64,000 nucleotides of DNA from Diphasiastrum complanatum (GCA_029204225.1 CM055097.1:39981106-40045105); one strand, 5' to 3'. Numbered from the stretch's first letter, positions 1-18,703 are shown. The notes: generated from the letters alone by a model not told the origin. Numbers and translations: made by a program.

Positions 1-1110
1 GGTGGAGAGTAATTAGGGACAATCCGAAGGCCGAGCATCGCAAGGGAAGCAAGATCAACATTCATTGATAGAAAGAGAGACTTGAGACAAAAGGTGGTCG
101 GGAGGTACATGGATGAGCTGATGAAGGATACATGGGCTGTTAGTGGCTAGGGCGAGGCACGGGCGAGGATGCAAGAAAAACCGAGGAGAGTTTGGAGGGA
201 ATAGAGCAGACGTCTAGATAGACTCGTCAGGTGGGAGGGGGGTCGTAGAGGACCAATGAAAGAGGGAAAAGAGGTCCGGATGGCAAGGGGCAAATTTTTG
301 AGGATGAAGGGCCCTTTCAAATGAAATGATCCACCGAAGCTGAGAAGTTTATCAAATAAAGGAGGAGGCCATAGCAAGGGAGGGGCAACATCATCCCGGG
401 ACAAAAAACGAAGAAGAAGAGAGTGGCAGTGCTGAGACGGGGTAGTGAGGGAATTCAAGCGACGAGAGACCAAGGATTTATTCTTCAGAAGAGGATCCGG
501 GATCCCCAGCCCGTCATCAACAACCAGAGCGGTAACAATGGCCCCAAGGAGAAGAGGACGCATCCTCACCCGAAGAAAGCGATGAAGCAGGCGGGTAATA
601 GCAGCAAGAAGGGCGCAAGTGCTAATAAAAATAGAAGAGAAAAAGGTAGGATAAGCGGAGAGGATATGACGGACAAGGACATAGGTAGTGAAGGACAGAT
701 ACCCATGCTCCCAAGGTGCTAACTTAGCAATAAAGAAATTGAGGAACCAGGCAAGGCATTGGGCAGGAAAAAGGTGCAAACCAAAAGGAGTTCCCAGAAC
801 TCGGGTGACAGTGCCATGGGAGACGATGTGGGATGCCTAGAGAGAGGGACCTGGGATGCAATAACATGAGGTTCATATTTGTCGGAATTGAGCAGGGAAG
901 AGAAGCAATAGCGGAACTTCGAAAAGATAGTGAGGACAAAGCAAGAGAGCGTAGCGAGATGAAAGGCTCAAAATAGGGGCTTAGTTGCAATAGCAAAGAG
1001 AAGAGGGGAAAGAGAGAAGCCTTGGTGAATGCCACAATGGAGAGAAAAGTGGACATAGAGACAACCATTAAAGATGAGCTTGGAAGAAGAAGAAGAGAGG
1101 CATAGAGCAT
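1..1110. other. Purine-rich stretch, no recognised gene
   Basis: The plus strand is strongly enriched in A and G. Open frames exist on both strands (for example 147-779 minus), but their products are leucine/serine-rich on one strand and lysine/arginine-rich on the other. That is what a purine-skewed sequence yields by chance. I recognise no domain. Confidence 0.5.
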
Positions 1111-2079
1111 GGAAATGGGTAGAAAGAGTGGAAGGAATGCTAAGGGTTTGCTGACAATAACGAGAAATATAGTCTCGGCCTATGTGATGTATTGGAATGT
1201 GTTGTTCAAATAGAAGAGTAGAGACATAATCTTGCTATTTGGAATGTCCTACTTTTACAGATTCCTAATGTACCTAGATAGAGTAGAACTCTTAATTCTA
1301 GCTATTGTTGCTAATTAAGATCTTTCTTCTTCTAAGGTGCAATGATCAGTTCATGATCTTTTGCTAGTTTGATTATGATAACCCTTTGTGCGGAATAACA
1401 AATAGAACAAATAACAGAAGATCTTAGAGGAACATTTAATAGGCATAATGCATTTAAAGATTATGCATCATAGTGTTTCATCACAGAGACAAGAGTTAGC
1501 ACACCTCTACGGATACCTTCCGTAGGGGGAGCCACATAATGCGGTAGCGAACTTCCTAATCAGAAAATGTTGGCCAAATCCCCTCAACTTTGTTTCTTGA
1601 AGAGCAATCACGATGTTACATTTGGGATAAGTGGGAAGAAGCTGAGCCAAACAGTTGCATCTTACCGGGGCATTCAAGCCCCTCACATTCCAAGTATTGA
1701 TGTTTATGGAGAAGATGCAGGTGAGGAAACTTGTTGGCTGACCAAAACAAACTCCACAATGAGGGCAATTCCAGAGACAACAGTTGCCAAGATTTTAGCC
1801 CGCAAGGTCACGCTGGAGAGAGATGGATTTATTATGAGAAGAAGAAGACTTCGTCGTTCGCTTTTTTACTTTGAGTGCCAGAGCAGTGCTACCAGAGGGA
1901 GGCATTTGTGTGGCAATCCATGTTGTAGCAAGAGCAGAACAAAGAAGCTAAGGGAGACCTTGTGTAGAAGCCATAGCAGTCGAAAGAAGCCCATCCAAGG
2001 GAGGCAAGTCCAGCATGTAGCATGTCAGGATGGTCTACCCAAAGATATGGTCGTATCTTTGGAGAGAATTCCTCTTTGA
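1111..2079. other. No recognised gene; upstream flank of a copia remnant
   Basis: An open frame at 1567-2079 (plus) gives 170 residues with no domain I recognise and many cysteine and arginine residues. It runs into the copia reverse-transcriptase remnant and may be rearranged element sequence. No LTR was found here. Confidence 0.4.
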
Positions 2080-3575
2080 TCAATAACCAGACATGGTCGT
2101 TAGTCAAACTACCTACTAGTAGCAATCTTATCATTGCAAACGGGTCTTTCAGATCAAATATAAAGTTGATGGGAGTATTGATCGAATGAAGGCCCAACTA
2201 GTAGCCAGAGGATTTTTTTTTATCTCAAACATTGACTACAATGAGACTTTTAGTCCAGTAGTCAAGCATTCATTGATCCAAGTATCATTTGTTGTTGCGG
2301 TTGATCTCGAAGTACATCAACTCGATGTATAGATAGCCTATCTAAATAGAGTTATTGAATAAGACACTTACATGCTACAGCTTGAGGGATATGTCCTCAA
2401 AGATATGAAGAATCATGTCTTTAAACTCCATAAGGCACTTTACGGCTTGAGACAGTCAGCGAGATCTTGGTTTCAGAGGATCAACACATTCCTCATCCAA
2501 TATGGTTTTCAACCAGGCACTACCGATTCAAACGTCTATTTCAAGTCAGTGCAACATTCTTTCATTATCATCACCTTGTTTGTCGACGACACGTTGTTTT
2601 TAAACAACAATACCATCAGGTGAAAGATGCTAAGCAGATGTTATCTTCCGAATTTGACATGATCCATCTGGGTGAGACTCACTACTGTCTAGGAATTCAA
2701 ATCCATCGAGATAGCGAGAGACGGCTGATCTACATCACTCAACAAAGGTATTTTCATAATACTCTTATTAGATACAATTTGATTAATTACAAAGAAGCTC
2801 ACTCATCAATGGATCTAGGCCTGTGATTGTCGAAGGACCAATGCCCTCAAACTAAGCAGGAAAAGGAGCGAATGAGAGAGTATCCATATCAATTGATACT
2901 TGGCTCTCTCATGTACGTGATGGTCTGTACAAGACCTGACATTGCTTTTGTAGTTAGATCACTAAGCCAATTCATGGCTAATCCTAGCATCATACATTGG
3001 AAGGCTCTTATCATAGTCATGAGGTACATTCAAGCTACAACGGACCTATGCATCTGCTATGGAGAAGCTGACAATGACAACCTTCATCAGCTGAGTGGAT
3101 ATTCATATGCAAGTTGGGGAGGAGATGTAGATACTCATAAATCCACATTTGGATTTACATTCTTCTTCAATGACGATGCTATCTCCTGGAACAGTCGTAA
3201 GCAAATCTTTATTGCTCTCTCATCCACAAAAGGAGAATACATTGGCGCTTCTCAAGCTATTAAGAAAGCAATTTGGTTGAGAAATTTACTGTCAAATATT
3301 AGTCTGAATCAGTACACTCCTACAATTATGTTTTGTGATAATCAGAGTGCCATTGCTTTATTGGCCAACCCTAGATTTCACTCTAGGAGTAAGCACAATA
3401 AGATTTGATATCACTATGTAAGGAGTAAGGTTCTCGACAAAGAGGTAAGCCTAATGTACTGTCGGACACAAAACATGATTGTGGATGTGTTTACCAAGGC
3501 TTTGAGCATTGATCCACACCACAAATTTTGTGCATTGCTTAGTCTAAAGATCAAGGAATTCACGGATCTAGATTA
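2080..3575 (+). pseudogene. Ty1/copia reverse transcriptase and RNase H, decayed
   Basis: Read through several stops and frameshifts, this stretch gives the copia pol C-terminal half in order: MKAQLVARGF and YNETFSPVVK near 2190-2270, HKALYGLRQSARSWF near 2425-2475, LFVDDTLF (the catalytic VDD) near 2578, LGIQIHRD near 2690, then RNase H with RPDIAFVV, ALSSTKGEYI, DNQSAIALLANPRFH and DVFTKALS. No single frame spans it, so it is a dead copy. A polypurine tract and a 3' LTR follow directly. Confidence 0.9.
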
Positions 3576-4160
3576 AGGGGGGGGGGGGGTGTTGGATTTA
3601 TTCCTCTACTCTCCTAAATCCCATGTTAATCTAGTTCCATTCATATTGTTGCATGCATTGTTGCATAGTCTGCAGAAATACTCTATTGTCGAAGATAGGC
3701 AAGAGAGTGGCAGTCCGACTTGTCGAAGTTGGCCGACTTATCGGAGAAGCCCGACTTGGCCTACTTATCGAGGAGTTCGACTTGTCGACTCAACCAACTA
3801 TCGTCGAAGACTGTCAAACAACTATCCCAAATTTATTGACTATTGACAGCGACACACTCGACTCCGAATAGTCGAAGCCTTCCCATGCCCACTTCCTGTA
3901 ATGTGTAACTACTTGGACAATGATAGAAGCAGTCTCAAGCTACTCCAGATGGCGCAACGTCTCCATGCCACCTTCTTGTACATACATCTGCACAACTGTA
4001 AATTGTATATAGAGATAGTAATTGTAATCAATATCATGCCATGTACTATGTCATCAAAGATAGACACAATAGATGCTTTCACGCATCGATTCTTTTCTCT
4101 CAGACTGATTGGCAGCAATAAGCTCATAGCTTTTACAGAGCGGAGTTAGCTTCCTGAGCA
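3575..4160 (+). mobile_element. Polypurine tract and 3' LTR of the decayed copia element
   Basis: A run of AA followed by 13 G (3575-3589) is the polypurine tract. The LTR starts at 3590 with TGTTGG. It contains a TATA-like TGTATATAGAGAT near 4006 and probably ends at TGAGCA (4160). The end is a guess from the TG...CA rule because no 5' LTR is present for comparison. Confidence 0.65.
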
Positions 4161-4268
4161 TGCGGTTTCGCCCGCTATTGTCTTGTGTTCAAAACATAAA
4201 TCTGGCTTGTATATTTATACATTATCTGAATCAACTACTATCTTGGTTTTGCGTTCAGAATCTTTGGG

Positions 4269-4640
<372 letters not shown>

Positions 4641-4761
4641 TCAAACAAAGAAACGCATTTGAAACATCCCACTCAAAATGGCCGGTTTCAAAATGTCAAT
4701 CAGACTTTCAGAACAACTGGGAAGGAATCCAATTTTTTTTGCTTTTTTGTGTGATCCCAAG

Positions 4762-4893
<132 letters not shown>

Positions 4894-5361
4894 ATACATG
4901 GCTTGGCATGGTCTTATGCATGGTGAATGTATGAGAGATGTAACCAGACTTAATCTATGTTGCATATGGATTGCATGGGCACATGCACAGGCTACCGGAC
5001 CTTGTATATATACCAGTTAAACTTGTTGGGATAGCGTGGTGGGCGACTATCCTCATTGCAAATAAAAAATCTATGCTATTGGATTCAAGCCACCTTCAAT
5101 AAATTGAGGATCACTTTACTTGATCGCAACTTCAAAGTCATTGGATCAAAACAGTCGATTCCATAGACATGCACAAAATAGATTGACTTAGATTTGAATT
5201 GTGGAAACGAAATAGTGCATAACTTAGAGTGTTATGATCAACATAGATTATCAGTCATAATAGTGGCTTAATCTATGAAACAATTTTTCTACATGTTATG
5301 GATCAATAAAACAGAATAAATATGCATTCAACATAATGCAACACGACTTAGATTATTGGAA

Positions 5362-5364
<3 letters not shown>
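4894..5364. other. Non-coding, nothing recognised
   Basis: Lies between two microsatellites. I see no domain, LTR pair or RNA gene. Confidence 0.4.

Positions 5365-5438
<74 letters not shown>
5365..5438. repeat. (CA)n microsatellite
   Basis: About 72 bases of uninterrupted CA repeat. Confidence 0.95.
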
Positions 5439-6052
5439 TTAGTTGAAAAGTGTACAAGTCTAAATACAGATAGAGTCGCAATCTTTTTGAAACAATATAT
5501 GTGATAATGGAGAGAAAGGTCGAATAGTTGTGCTCTGAACGTTCGATTGAGTGACTGAGTGAGTCACCGAACAACTAATACGTTATTGAATTTATACACA
5601 TGCCTTACTGATTAAAAGAATGCTTAGTTTGTACTTCACAAATAGGATTAAGGCACTACGTGATGTTAGCAGTCGCCATCGAACAACATCTAATTCCGTT
5701 AAAGATTTTATTCAGACGTGATGACCATACTATTGAGCTGTCGAATGTGTTGATGGTGACATGCAAATAGTTGATGATAGTCGAATAGTCGATGAATGGC
5801 CGATTGTTCGATATGATGGTGATACTCGAATCATTGGTGATTTGATAATTCGGCTATGTCTATGTCAACAAAACATTGTCATTGAATCCTTTGTATTTCT
5901 ACAGACTGTTAAGAAACAAGTTTATTTCTACAAAGTATGCGACTGTTCAAATATTTACGTACAACAAATGAATGGATCTAGATTAGCTATGAGTTAAGGG
6001 ATGGAGAGGATAGAAATCCAACAGAACTTGTCCTCTTTGTGCTATGGAATTT
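5439..6052. other. Non-coding; cluster of TCGA-rich words
   Basis: Around 5690-5850 the words GTCGAATG, GTCGATGA and CTCGAATC recur, resembling the TCGA-rich part of the copia LTR at 3690-3860. It may be a diverged LTR piece, but no ends could be set. Confidence 0.3.
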
Positions 6053-8755
<2,703 letters not shown>

Positions 8756-8955
8756 TTCAGTTGGTGCCATACCTTGAGATAACGAGTATGAGGTTCAGAT
8801 ATGAACCAAGTCGTACCCTGGAGAAGCCGAAGCAATATGATGAAACTACAACATGGGATATCATTAGTTTCGTACTGTGAGATCAAAGATATGTGAACAC
8901 TTTAAAGAGAGTAAATATGCCACCAAAATAGAGCTTAAATGTATCCATCCATCCA

Positions 8956-9474
8956 TCCATCGTTGGACAGGAGGAGGACACTTATGCAAAACGTATATGA
9001 AAGGATAGTAACAGTTTATGGTCCATTGTTGGACAGTCAGCCAATGATCATTCTAAAGTATCAGAGCATGAAAAGAAAGTGTTCCTCCTGTCCATCGTTG
9101 TGGACAACGGGATACATATGTGCAGAATGGTAAGCAACTGTAAGTCCAGCAAGCACATATTGTCCATCATTGGATAAGACATCACATTATTCATTATCAA
9201 CTACATCAGATGAGATAGGTAGCCATCTGTCCATCGCTGGACTAACCCTTTCATAAAAGAGTGTGCAATACACAAGTATCTAGAGGAGCCCTCCATTGCT
9301 ATCTATCTAAGCAAGATAGAGTAACTTAGTAGTCGGAGAGGTGGTCAATATACCATCGTTATCACCTGAACTCACAGAGTGTAACCACATGAAAGAATCT
9401 GTCCATCGCTGCCTATTGAGGCAGGATGGACGGTTTTACATATCACTAAGTGCTATTGATGTCCATCGCTGGAC
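8956..9474. repeat. Hairpin family 2: phased GTCCA/TGGAC hairpin array
   Basis: The motif GTCCATCGNTGGAC or a close variant occurs at about 8956, 9021, 9090, 9162, 9229, 9401 and 9461, with weaker versions near 9288 and 9351. Start-to-start spacing is about 50-72 bases. Each strong copy is an inverted repeat with 4-5 bp arms and a 4-6 base loop. The copy at 9401-9431 is longer, with arms GTCCATC/GATGGAC plus GCC/GGC. Sequence between copies is not obviously conserved. Function unknown. Confidence 0.65.
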
Positions 9475-9799
9475 TCCCATACCTCTTAAACTTATGAAGG
9501 CTCCTTCACACCTTCATGTGATGAGTAAATAATAGACAATAGATGAAGGTTATCATATCACCATTACTACGAGAGTAGAGCATTAAGAGAGCAGTGCAAA
9601 AGAGGAAAGCAAACTATCGATTCGTGAGCTGGTAGGGCGCACTTTCAGCATGTGATAGAGGAGAGAACTTCTTCACCGATGTTGTAGAACCAAAGTGTTG
9701 AAAAAGCATGCATTTATAGTGTCCGGAAGGTGCGAGTGGGAGTGGAAAACTCAATTTCCCTCCAATTTTAAAAAGAAAAAACTTTGAAGAGGGTTTTTC

Positions 9800-10130
9800 A
9801 TGTTGTAACCATAGGGATATGAGCTCAAAGGTAAGGAGCATCTTGTCTGCAAAATCCACAAGGCTCTGTATGGTCTGAAACAGTCACCAAGAGCATGGTT
9901 TCAGAAGATAAATGTATTTCTATTCGAGAATGGTCTTATTCCAAACTCGGCACAAATGTCTATTTCAAGTCTATTTCGACTTCCTTCATAATCATCACTT
10001 TATATGTAGATGATACGTTACTGTTTAGTAACAATCTGAATATTTGAAGGATACAAAATGCATGCTAGCCCAGGAATACAAGATGACTGATATGGGTCCA
10101 ACCCATTACTGTATCTAGAATAAAGCCTAC
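9800..10130 (+). pseudogene. Ty1/copia reverse transcriptase fragment
   Basis: Translates as EHLVCKIHKALYGLKQSP and RAWFQKI, then, after a frameshift, ITLYVDDTLLFSNN (catalytic VDD). This is roughly the middle of the copia reverse transcriptase, without neighbouring domains. Confidence 0.85.
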
Positions 10131-10430
10131 ACTTTTAACAGTTAGTGATGAATTTTTTTATTCCTTCTTGTCTGATTGTACTTTCCCAAACAGAAGAGAG
10201 AATCCATCTAGCAACGATCAAGTAGTCAAAGCTCTGCATTTTTGTGCCTCACAGACTAGCGCACTGCTTTATGCTCATGTAATCTATTTTTTTATTAATC
10301 AAAGAGTGCAATTTGTCCACACACCATTGTTTTTGTTCATTTGTGCATTATCACAAATTGTACACTTCTTGATTCTTGTTGCTACGCTAACACACTTTCT
10401 TACCTAGTGAGAACACTCTTGAATTTGAAG
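10131..10430. other. Non-coding, nothing recognised
   Basis: Sits between a copia and a gypsy fragment. No features seen. Confidence 0.4.
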
Positions 10431-11130
10431 TCTATAGTGAACTTAGGCAAGATTTCAATGATGTTTTTCTAGACCTTCCTGTAGGTTTACCACTTGAAAG
10501 GTCTATAAATCACAAGATTCACCTTATATCTGGTTCAATTCCTATTGCACAACACCCTTATAGGATGAGTGCATAGGAAGAGGCTGAGGTACAAAGACAA
10601 TTAAGTGAGTATTTAGAGAAAGGGTGGTTTAACCTAGTAAGTCTCCTTGGGCATCACCTGTGGTTTTGGTCACCAAGAAGGATGGGACTATAAGGTTTTG
10701 TGCAAACTATAAAAACTTGAACAAAGTTGCAATTAAGAATAGGTATCCACTATTATGAATGGATGACCTAATAGATTATCTTGGTGGTATCTAAGATCAG
10801 GGTATTATTAGATTTGCATTAAGGTAGAGGCTATACCTAAGATGGGTCTTCGAACTCGATTTGGACACTACGAGTCTTTGGTGCTTCCATGTGGTTTAAC
10901 CAATGCGCTAGCGACTTTCCAACAAATGATGAACGATTTGTTCATGCCATGTTTGGGAAGATTCGTGGTAGTGTTCTTGGATGATATCCTAGTATTTAGT
11001 AAGACTGTGGCGGAACATAAGGACATCTTAAGATTGTTTTGGACATCTTAAAAAGAGAAAAGCTAAGAGTCTAAGTGTGACTTATTCGCTAAGGAAATAT
11101 CATATCTGGGACATAAGATTTTTGAATGTG
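10431..11130 (+). pseudogene. Ty3/gypsy reverse transcriptase fragment
   Basis: Gives DFNDVFLDLPVGLPLER, then HPYRMSA with a stop, [43 protein letters not shown], and FVVVFLDDILVFSK (the catalytic DD). This is the gypsy order from the pre-RT linker to the palm domain. Several stops make it non-functional. Confidence 0.88.
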
Positions 11131-12560
11131 GAATAGAAATAGAGGCTGATGTGAAGAATTTCAGATCAATTATGATCCAATCCATGTACCTAATCTTTGG
11201 TTACAAAAGAAGAAATTCCTACCAATCTCACCAATGTAGAAAAATCAGCATCTACACATAAAATGAGATACAATCTCTAGTAGAACTTGATCAAACATGT
11301 ATCAAATTATAATGTATTGTTGTTGTCCATACAAAACCAGCAAGCTATTGTATTTCACACGTGTGGATCCAAAAATAACAATTATAAATCATTCTACACA
11401 TAGAATTGCAAGCAATCACAAGTATAGTGCACCAATGGATAGTAGAACCCAAGAAAAGCATGTATAAGCATGAAATGAGATGTGTCTCTCCAAGACTTTC
11501 CTCCTTTTATAATAGGTCCAAAACCTATTTGGCCACTTGGCTTTCCCTCCAAAATGCTAACCCTACTATTTTTGGGTCTAGATTCAAAGTACGCAACATT
11601 CAAATTTGAATCTACTCAAACTCGCCTCCTAACTTTCTCACACTTTCAAAAAGTATTTATTCAAATGAAATTTAGACTAATGAACTTTGAAAAATCAATC
11701 TCTAGTCTAAAAACAAAGTTGGCCTCAATATGCCAAATATGGAAATATAGCAAATATGATCAAACTAGTTGAATCTCTCACACTCTCTCTTCAACTTTTT
11801 CTTGCATGTTTTCTCCTTCTTTGTCCTTTGTTGCCATGTATCCACCATGACACTCCATGAATGAGCCTCCATCTTCATCTTGCCACAAGAAACCATCAAG
11901 CCTTGGTAAATGAGTTTATTCATGATACTAAAGCAGCACCACATGACTCCATAAACCAAGCAAGTTTTACTAGTCCATCTTCAAGATCTACTTGACACAA
12001 GAAAATGACCATAAATTCACCAAAAATTGACAATCTCCAAACCTTGGCACCAAGTAGCTCAACACTTGAGAACTTAGCCATCGATGAGTGATATAATGAA
12101 CCTCCAATAGCTTCATTTCCATCAACAAAACCAGCCAAGAATGCTAGTACAAATCCAACATCAAAATGATGCCCACCAATGTAGCTAGTTTGACCATATC
12201 TTGATAATTTGACCACATCCACATTTCAAAAGAAATCACAAAGATTTGAAGCTATCTCAAAAATTCTCTTCTAGCACTTATACCAAGCAAATCAACACAT
12301 AGAATCATGATCATCAACCTATGATCTATCCTCAATCTAATGACATTTGCCACTTCCTAAGATTGAAACACACTCAAATGAAGTCCAACAATCTCAGCGA
12401 TCATGAATCTAAGTTCACTAGCACATTTGAGAATTGGTCTTTGAAAGATTTAAAACAATTGTTAGTTTTAACTCATTAATCTCCTAAAATCTTATGGGAA
12501 AATTGAACATAATAATCAATCTATGGAAGATATGCTACGGGAGTAAGTTTTTAAACAACA
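11131..12560. other. No recognised gene; possible LTR-type promoter on the minus strand
   Basis: The minus strand carries a TATA-like TATTATAAAAGG near 11505-11516. This could belong to an LTR of the neighbouring gypsy material, but no paired LTR lies in the window. Nothing else is recognised. Confidence 0.3.
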
Positions 12561-12564
12561 GCCA

Positions 12565-12640
12565 AATTGGAAAGAACCTCCCAATAGTTGAGTTTGCATA
12601 TAATAGTGAAAAGAATTATGTCCATTCATAATGATCTATA
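12565..12640 (+). pseudogene. Ty3/gypsy integrase scrap
   Basis: One short frame reads KNLPIVEFAYNSEKNYVHS, which matches the conserved segment near the end of the gypsy integrase core (usually EFAYN followed by a histidine/serine stretch). It is too short to say more. Confidence 0.55.
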
Positions 12641-15600
12641 ACTTTTGATCACATTCACCGACTCAAAGGCCTTAGGTATGGGCTACATCAACTTTCTTGC
12701 ATAATGTGCAAGAAATGTTGTAGGTGGCTAAAGGAAGCATTGTAACAACTCAGCAAGTCCAAATCTATGCGAATCAAGGCTGTTCACCTATAGAGTTTGA
12801 GATCGAAGCACTGTATCTTGCCATGGCCAGAATAAAATAGATGGTGTAGAGTTCACAAGGTTCAGTGTGCACTTTTCAGTCTTCACATGGGTCTCAGATG
12901 AAGACTGACAAGTGGTCTTTGAAAACAAGTCTTGCGATATGAAACAACATGATCAACTGCAACACTTAATGCAATATTAATGATGCTCATCTTTGTCTAT
13001 TATCTCTCAGGATAACACTCTACAACCGATCATGAATATGTTGAAAATAAATGGTATTCTAACTCATGCAGAAAGTATTCTTTCTAACAGCTCATCTTAG
13101 AAGATTACCTTTAAAAATTACTATTTCAACCTTTGCCCCTAAGAAATTTTACTAATTATAGTAGCCCCCATTGTATGGTAAAAGTTTTCGAAAGTGAGAA
13201 AAATCCAATTGCTAGATCGTTGTTTAGCTAAATACAATGCACATGTCAAAGTGTGCAATGTACATTAATAACTAGTATTTTATTTCAACTTATTTTCTTG
13301 GTGCAAAAGTACAAAATGGGTTGTTGAGTTGATTTGTTTGCTAGATTATAGATATTTACAAAGGCTAAGAATTCACTTAGTCCTAGATCATTACCGAAAG
13401 ATTTGTCTTTCCATGCTTGGTGAGTTGGTGTATAATGCTTGAGGTGTGCTCGCCCACTTGGTATATCCTTTGTGATCTCACAGGTTGATATTACCAAAAT
13501 GCATTATTAAAAGATTCTTTTGAAAAAGATTGTGCAATGGTTGTTTGAGAATTGGGACTGTCAGAAGAAATTCTCCTCCCATGTGCCCGCACTATTTAGG
13601 TGGTTTCATTGTTTGTGTTGCTACTAGAAAATGGTTGTTGCAAGATTTGGTGTTATGGTTGTTGCTTTGGCTTACTCTAGTATTGGCCTTGGTTTGACCT
13701 ATTGCTTATTGGTTTGCTCAAACAATTTATTGAATAATTGACTTTATTTTTACCCTCTTTGTTATTATTGTTGTTGTCCTAAACATCATTTGTTGATATT
13801 GAGTCTTTGCTTATTTCAACTTTGTTGATTGGTCTTAGTGTTGCTTGAATATGTTTGTAGCTATTGATTTGCCAAGATTAAGTATGAAATGGCTCGTAGG
13901 CAGCTTTCTTATTTGATTGGCCCAAAGCATGAGTGCACATCTTGATTTCATTGTGTACAATGCTAGTGTTTCATTTTTCTAGAAAGGTTGCTCAAGTAAG
14001 ATTAGTGTGATTATCATAATATTTGATCGGATTTTGTAGAGATCACCATAATAATATATGATCGGATTTTGTAGTGTTTGATTAGGTGGTATGTTGGATG
14101 AACTCGAAGGTCTCTTGATGCATTAACATAAATCTTTATTGTCTTGGAGCTTTCAAGTAAGTTTCGGATAGGCCAATGGGATTAGGGTTCAATGTTGGCG
14201 ATAACTTCCTTAGGGTCGTGGGACTGATCTTCCGATACGAGAGTTGTACAATCTTGGGATTTGGAGGTCAATGGTGGTATAAGCTTTATTTTCAGTTAAA
14301 TTGGGGATTGGAAATACTTAATTTTTGAATAGTTGATTGCGGATTGTGATTGGAGTTTTTGATATTGTATTCACTTGCACAAATACTAGTGGACTCCAAA
14401 TTTTGGGAGTGGTGGTGTTAGGGAACAAATAAGTTGATCCTCATAAGGTCACCAATTTCACACTATCAAGTGACTAATTGCACACAATCAAGTGACGAAT
14501 GCTCACTTATTCACCATCTGTAGAATTGATAAAAAGTTATCATGTGCATTGGAGCTATCAACACCAAAGTCAAGCCTATTCGAACTTTCAATAATAACTT
14601 GTGTTTTATACCACCAAGCATTGCCCTCAACTATCATGGACATCATGAATAAGATAGAAAACATGTTCTAGCTATGCACATGCGTGCTACCACCCACCAA
14701 CTTGGGGGTATTTTGAATGCATGATACTATGTCCACCCATACCTCAATACATGTCCCACCATAAGCATGGTCCATGCCTGGACCCATGACACACGACACT
14801 CATGCATACCAATGTGACATCGAAATTGTTGATAATTCGATACTAATGTTTTGCCTCAAGTATTAAGATTATCACCTCAAGCGTGTCATTATGTATAGAG
14901 TCAATATATAACATCATTTTTCCTTTAAGAACTTCCGCCTCAAGAGAGGAATCTATGAATTTTCACTCTCGAATCCTTTGCTTTATCCCAAGTGTTCTCA
15001 TCAAAATTGTATGGTTTTTTAAATGATGCACTTTTATATCTGCAACATTCTTTAGGTTTGTAGATACAAATTATGTCACATCTAACTCAACTAGTTCATC
15101 TTTTAGGATGAGGTTAAAGTGATCATTTTCATGTAGTTGTTTGTTTAAACAACTGTAGCATGGAATGAGAAAATCCTAATGTGTCACTTGACTATATATT
15201 CTTGGAGATAGCTTATGGCATTTCCTTGTTTGAAGTACCTTAGAGTATTTTGGGATTCTCTATTATAAACTGAGCCAGGCATTCTTCCAGTATTTATATT
15301 TTTGAGGTTAATTCTTACTATAGTATTATTTAAAAATTCCCCATGGGCCATAGGCTCAACAGCTATTGCCAACCAAAGCTAACAATCATTTCCAGGACCC
15401 AAATACCAACAGTATAAAAAAGAGGAGGGGGATTGACAACAGTTGCTTGCGCATCCAGAAAGAAATCTCTATGAACAAATTTTTAAACTTACTGAGATTA
15501 GTTCTCTATATTTTTTTAAGAGGAAGAGCTCAAAAACAGTCATTACAAGCTTCCATCTATCATTCTAGGTTGTCATGTTTGATGTTTGCCTTTCTCAGCA

Positions 15601-16700
15601 GACTTTGATCAGCGTATATTTCACCTTGAAGAAGGAGACTTGAAGCAACAAATTTTGTGATAAGTTTTAATCCAAGAAATAAAACACAATGTGCCCAATG
15701 CAGCAGTTCACATAAATTATGATGGTACAAAGGCCTTCTAGGTTAAAGCTAGGAATTACACTCAAGCTTATACAGACTACAGCCTGTCAGCGATGAAAGC
15801 ACTCCAAATAATTTCAGCCATCACACTTTTGAATAGCATAGTATTACTAGATACTGCAAATCAATGTCTCAGGTCACTGTTATCACAGTAAGCAGACACT
15901 ATCTTGTCCAACAAGAAAGTTATCCCAATCATTAGTATCAAATAGCTCATGGCATCTTAATACATTCTTCAATGCAATAAAGGCTGATTTGGACTTTGAC
16001 CATCGCAGATACTAAAACAATAGACACTGTCTCCTCCTTCATGTCCTACTAAGAGGTACAAGACAGCTTAAACTTTGTGGCTCATTTTAGGTGAATCCAA
16101 GCATAACATATAACAAAAACTCGGCATTAGTGAAAAGCTGCAAGTTCAAAAGTAAATGAGCAACAAGAAGACAATTGGCATGTCCAGAAGAGCTGATCCA
16201 AATGCCGAGTTTTTGCAACAAACCACCATGGAATACTTTAGAACGCGCTCCAAATGCCGACCTTGGCATACACTCTAATCTAAGCTGCCGTCAACCTTGC
16301 TTAGTTGAAACATCACAATGGCACTTAATTACCCTGAACACTTGCTCATAGCTTAATCTAAAATCAGCAAAAAACACTTTAAAACAAAAACACAAATCAG
16401 CAATCCTGGTCCCAAATGCAGGACAGTTTGAACCCCTAGAAATATCATTATGGACATTCATAATCACTACTGTTTCATTGCGCTAATATTTCCATCTGCA
16501 AAAAAAACATCCATGTCACAAAATATGACCTCTTTGACATGATCATATGAATAAAACCTCAGACTTCCTGTAAAGATCGCCCATTGCAGCTAGTTTCATA
16601 CAATGTTGATCAACGTGGACACAGGTTTCGACTGAAATTAACTTCACGTGTGACACAACAAGAATCAACGCCATTGAACTTTGTTTGAACTTTGTTAACA
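12641..16700. other. Four kilobases with no recognised gene
   Basis: AT-rich with only short open frames. A near-duplicate of about 30 bases occurs at 14010-14080 (GATCGGATTTTGTAG twice). The right part, from about 15,600, is the downstream flank and 3' UTR side of the actin gene. Confidence 0.4.
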
Positions 16701-16707
16701 AGCTGCC

Positions 16708-18703
<1,996 letters not shown>

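Noticed and set aside
147-779. 210-codon minus-strand frame
   Set aside because: Composition follows the purine skew of the region, and there is no recognisable domain or supporting promoter.
8939-9532. CRISPR-like array, because of the evenly spaced short palindromes
   Set aside because: The repeats are only about 14 bases and vary, spacing is irregular, and this is a plant nuclear sequence.
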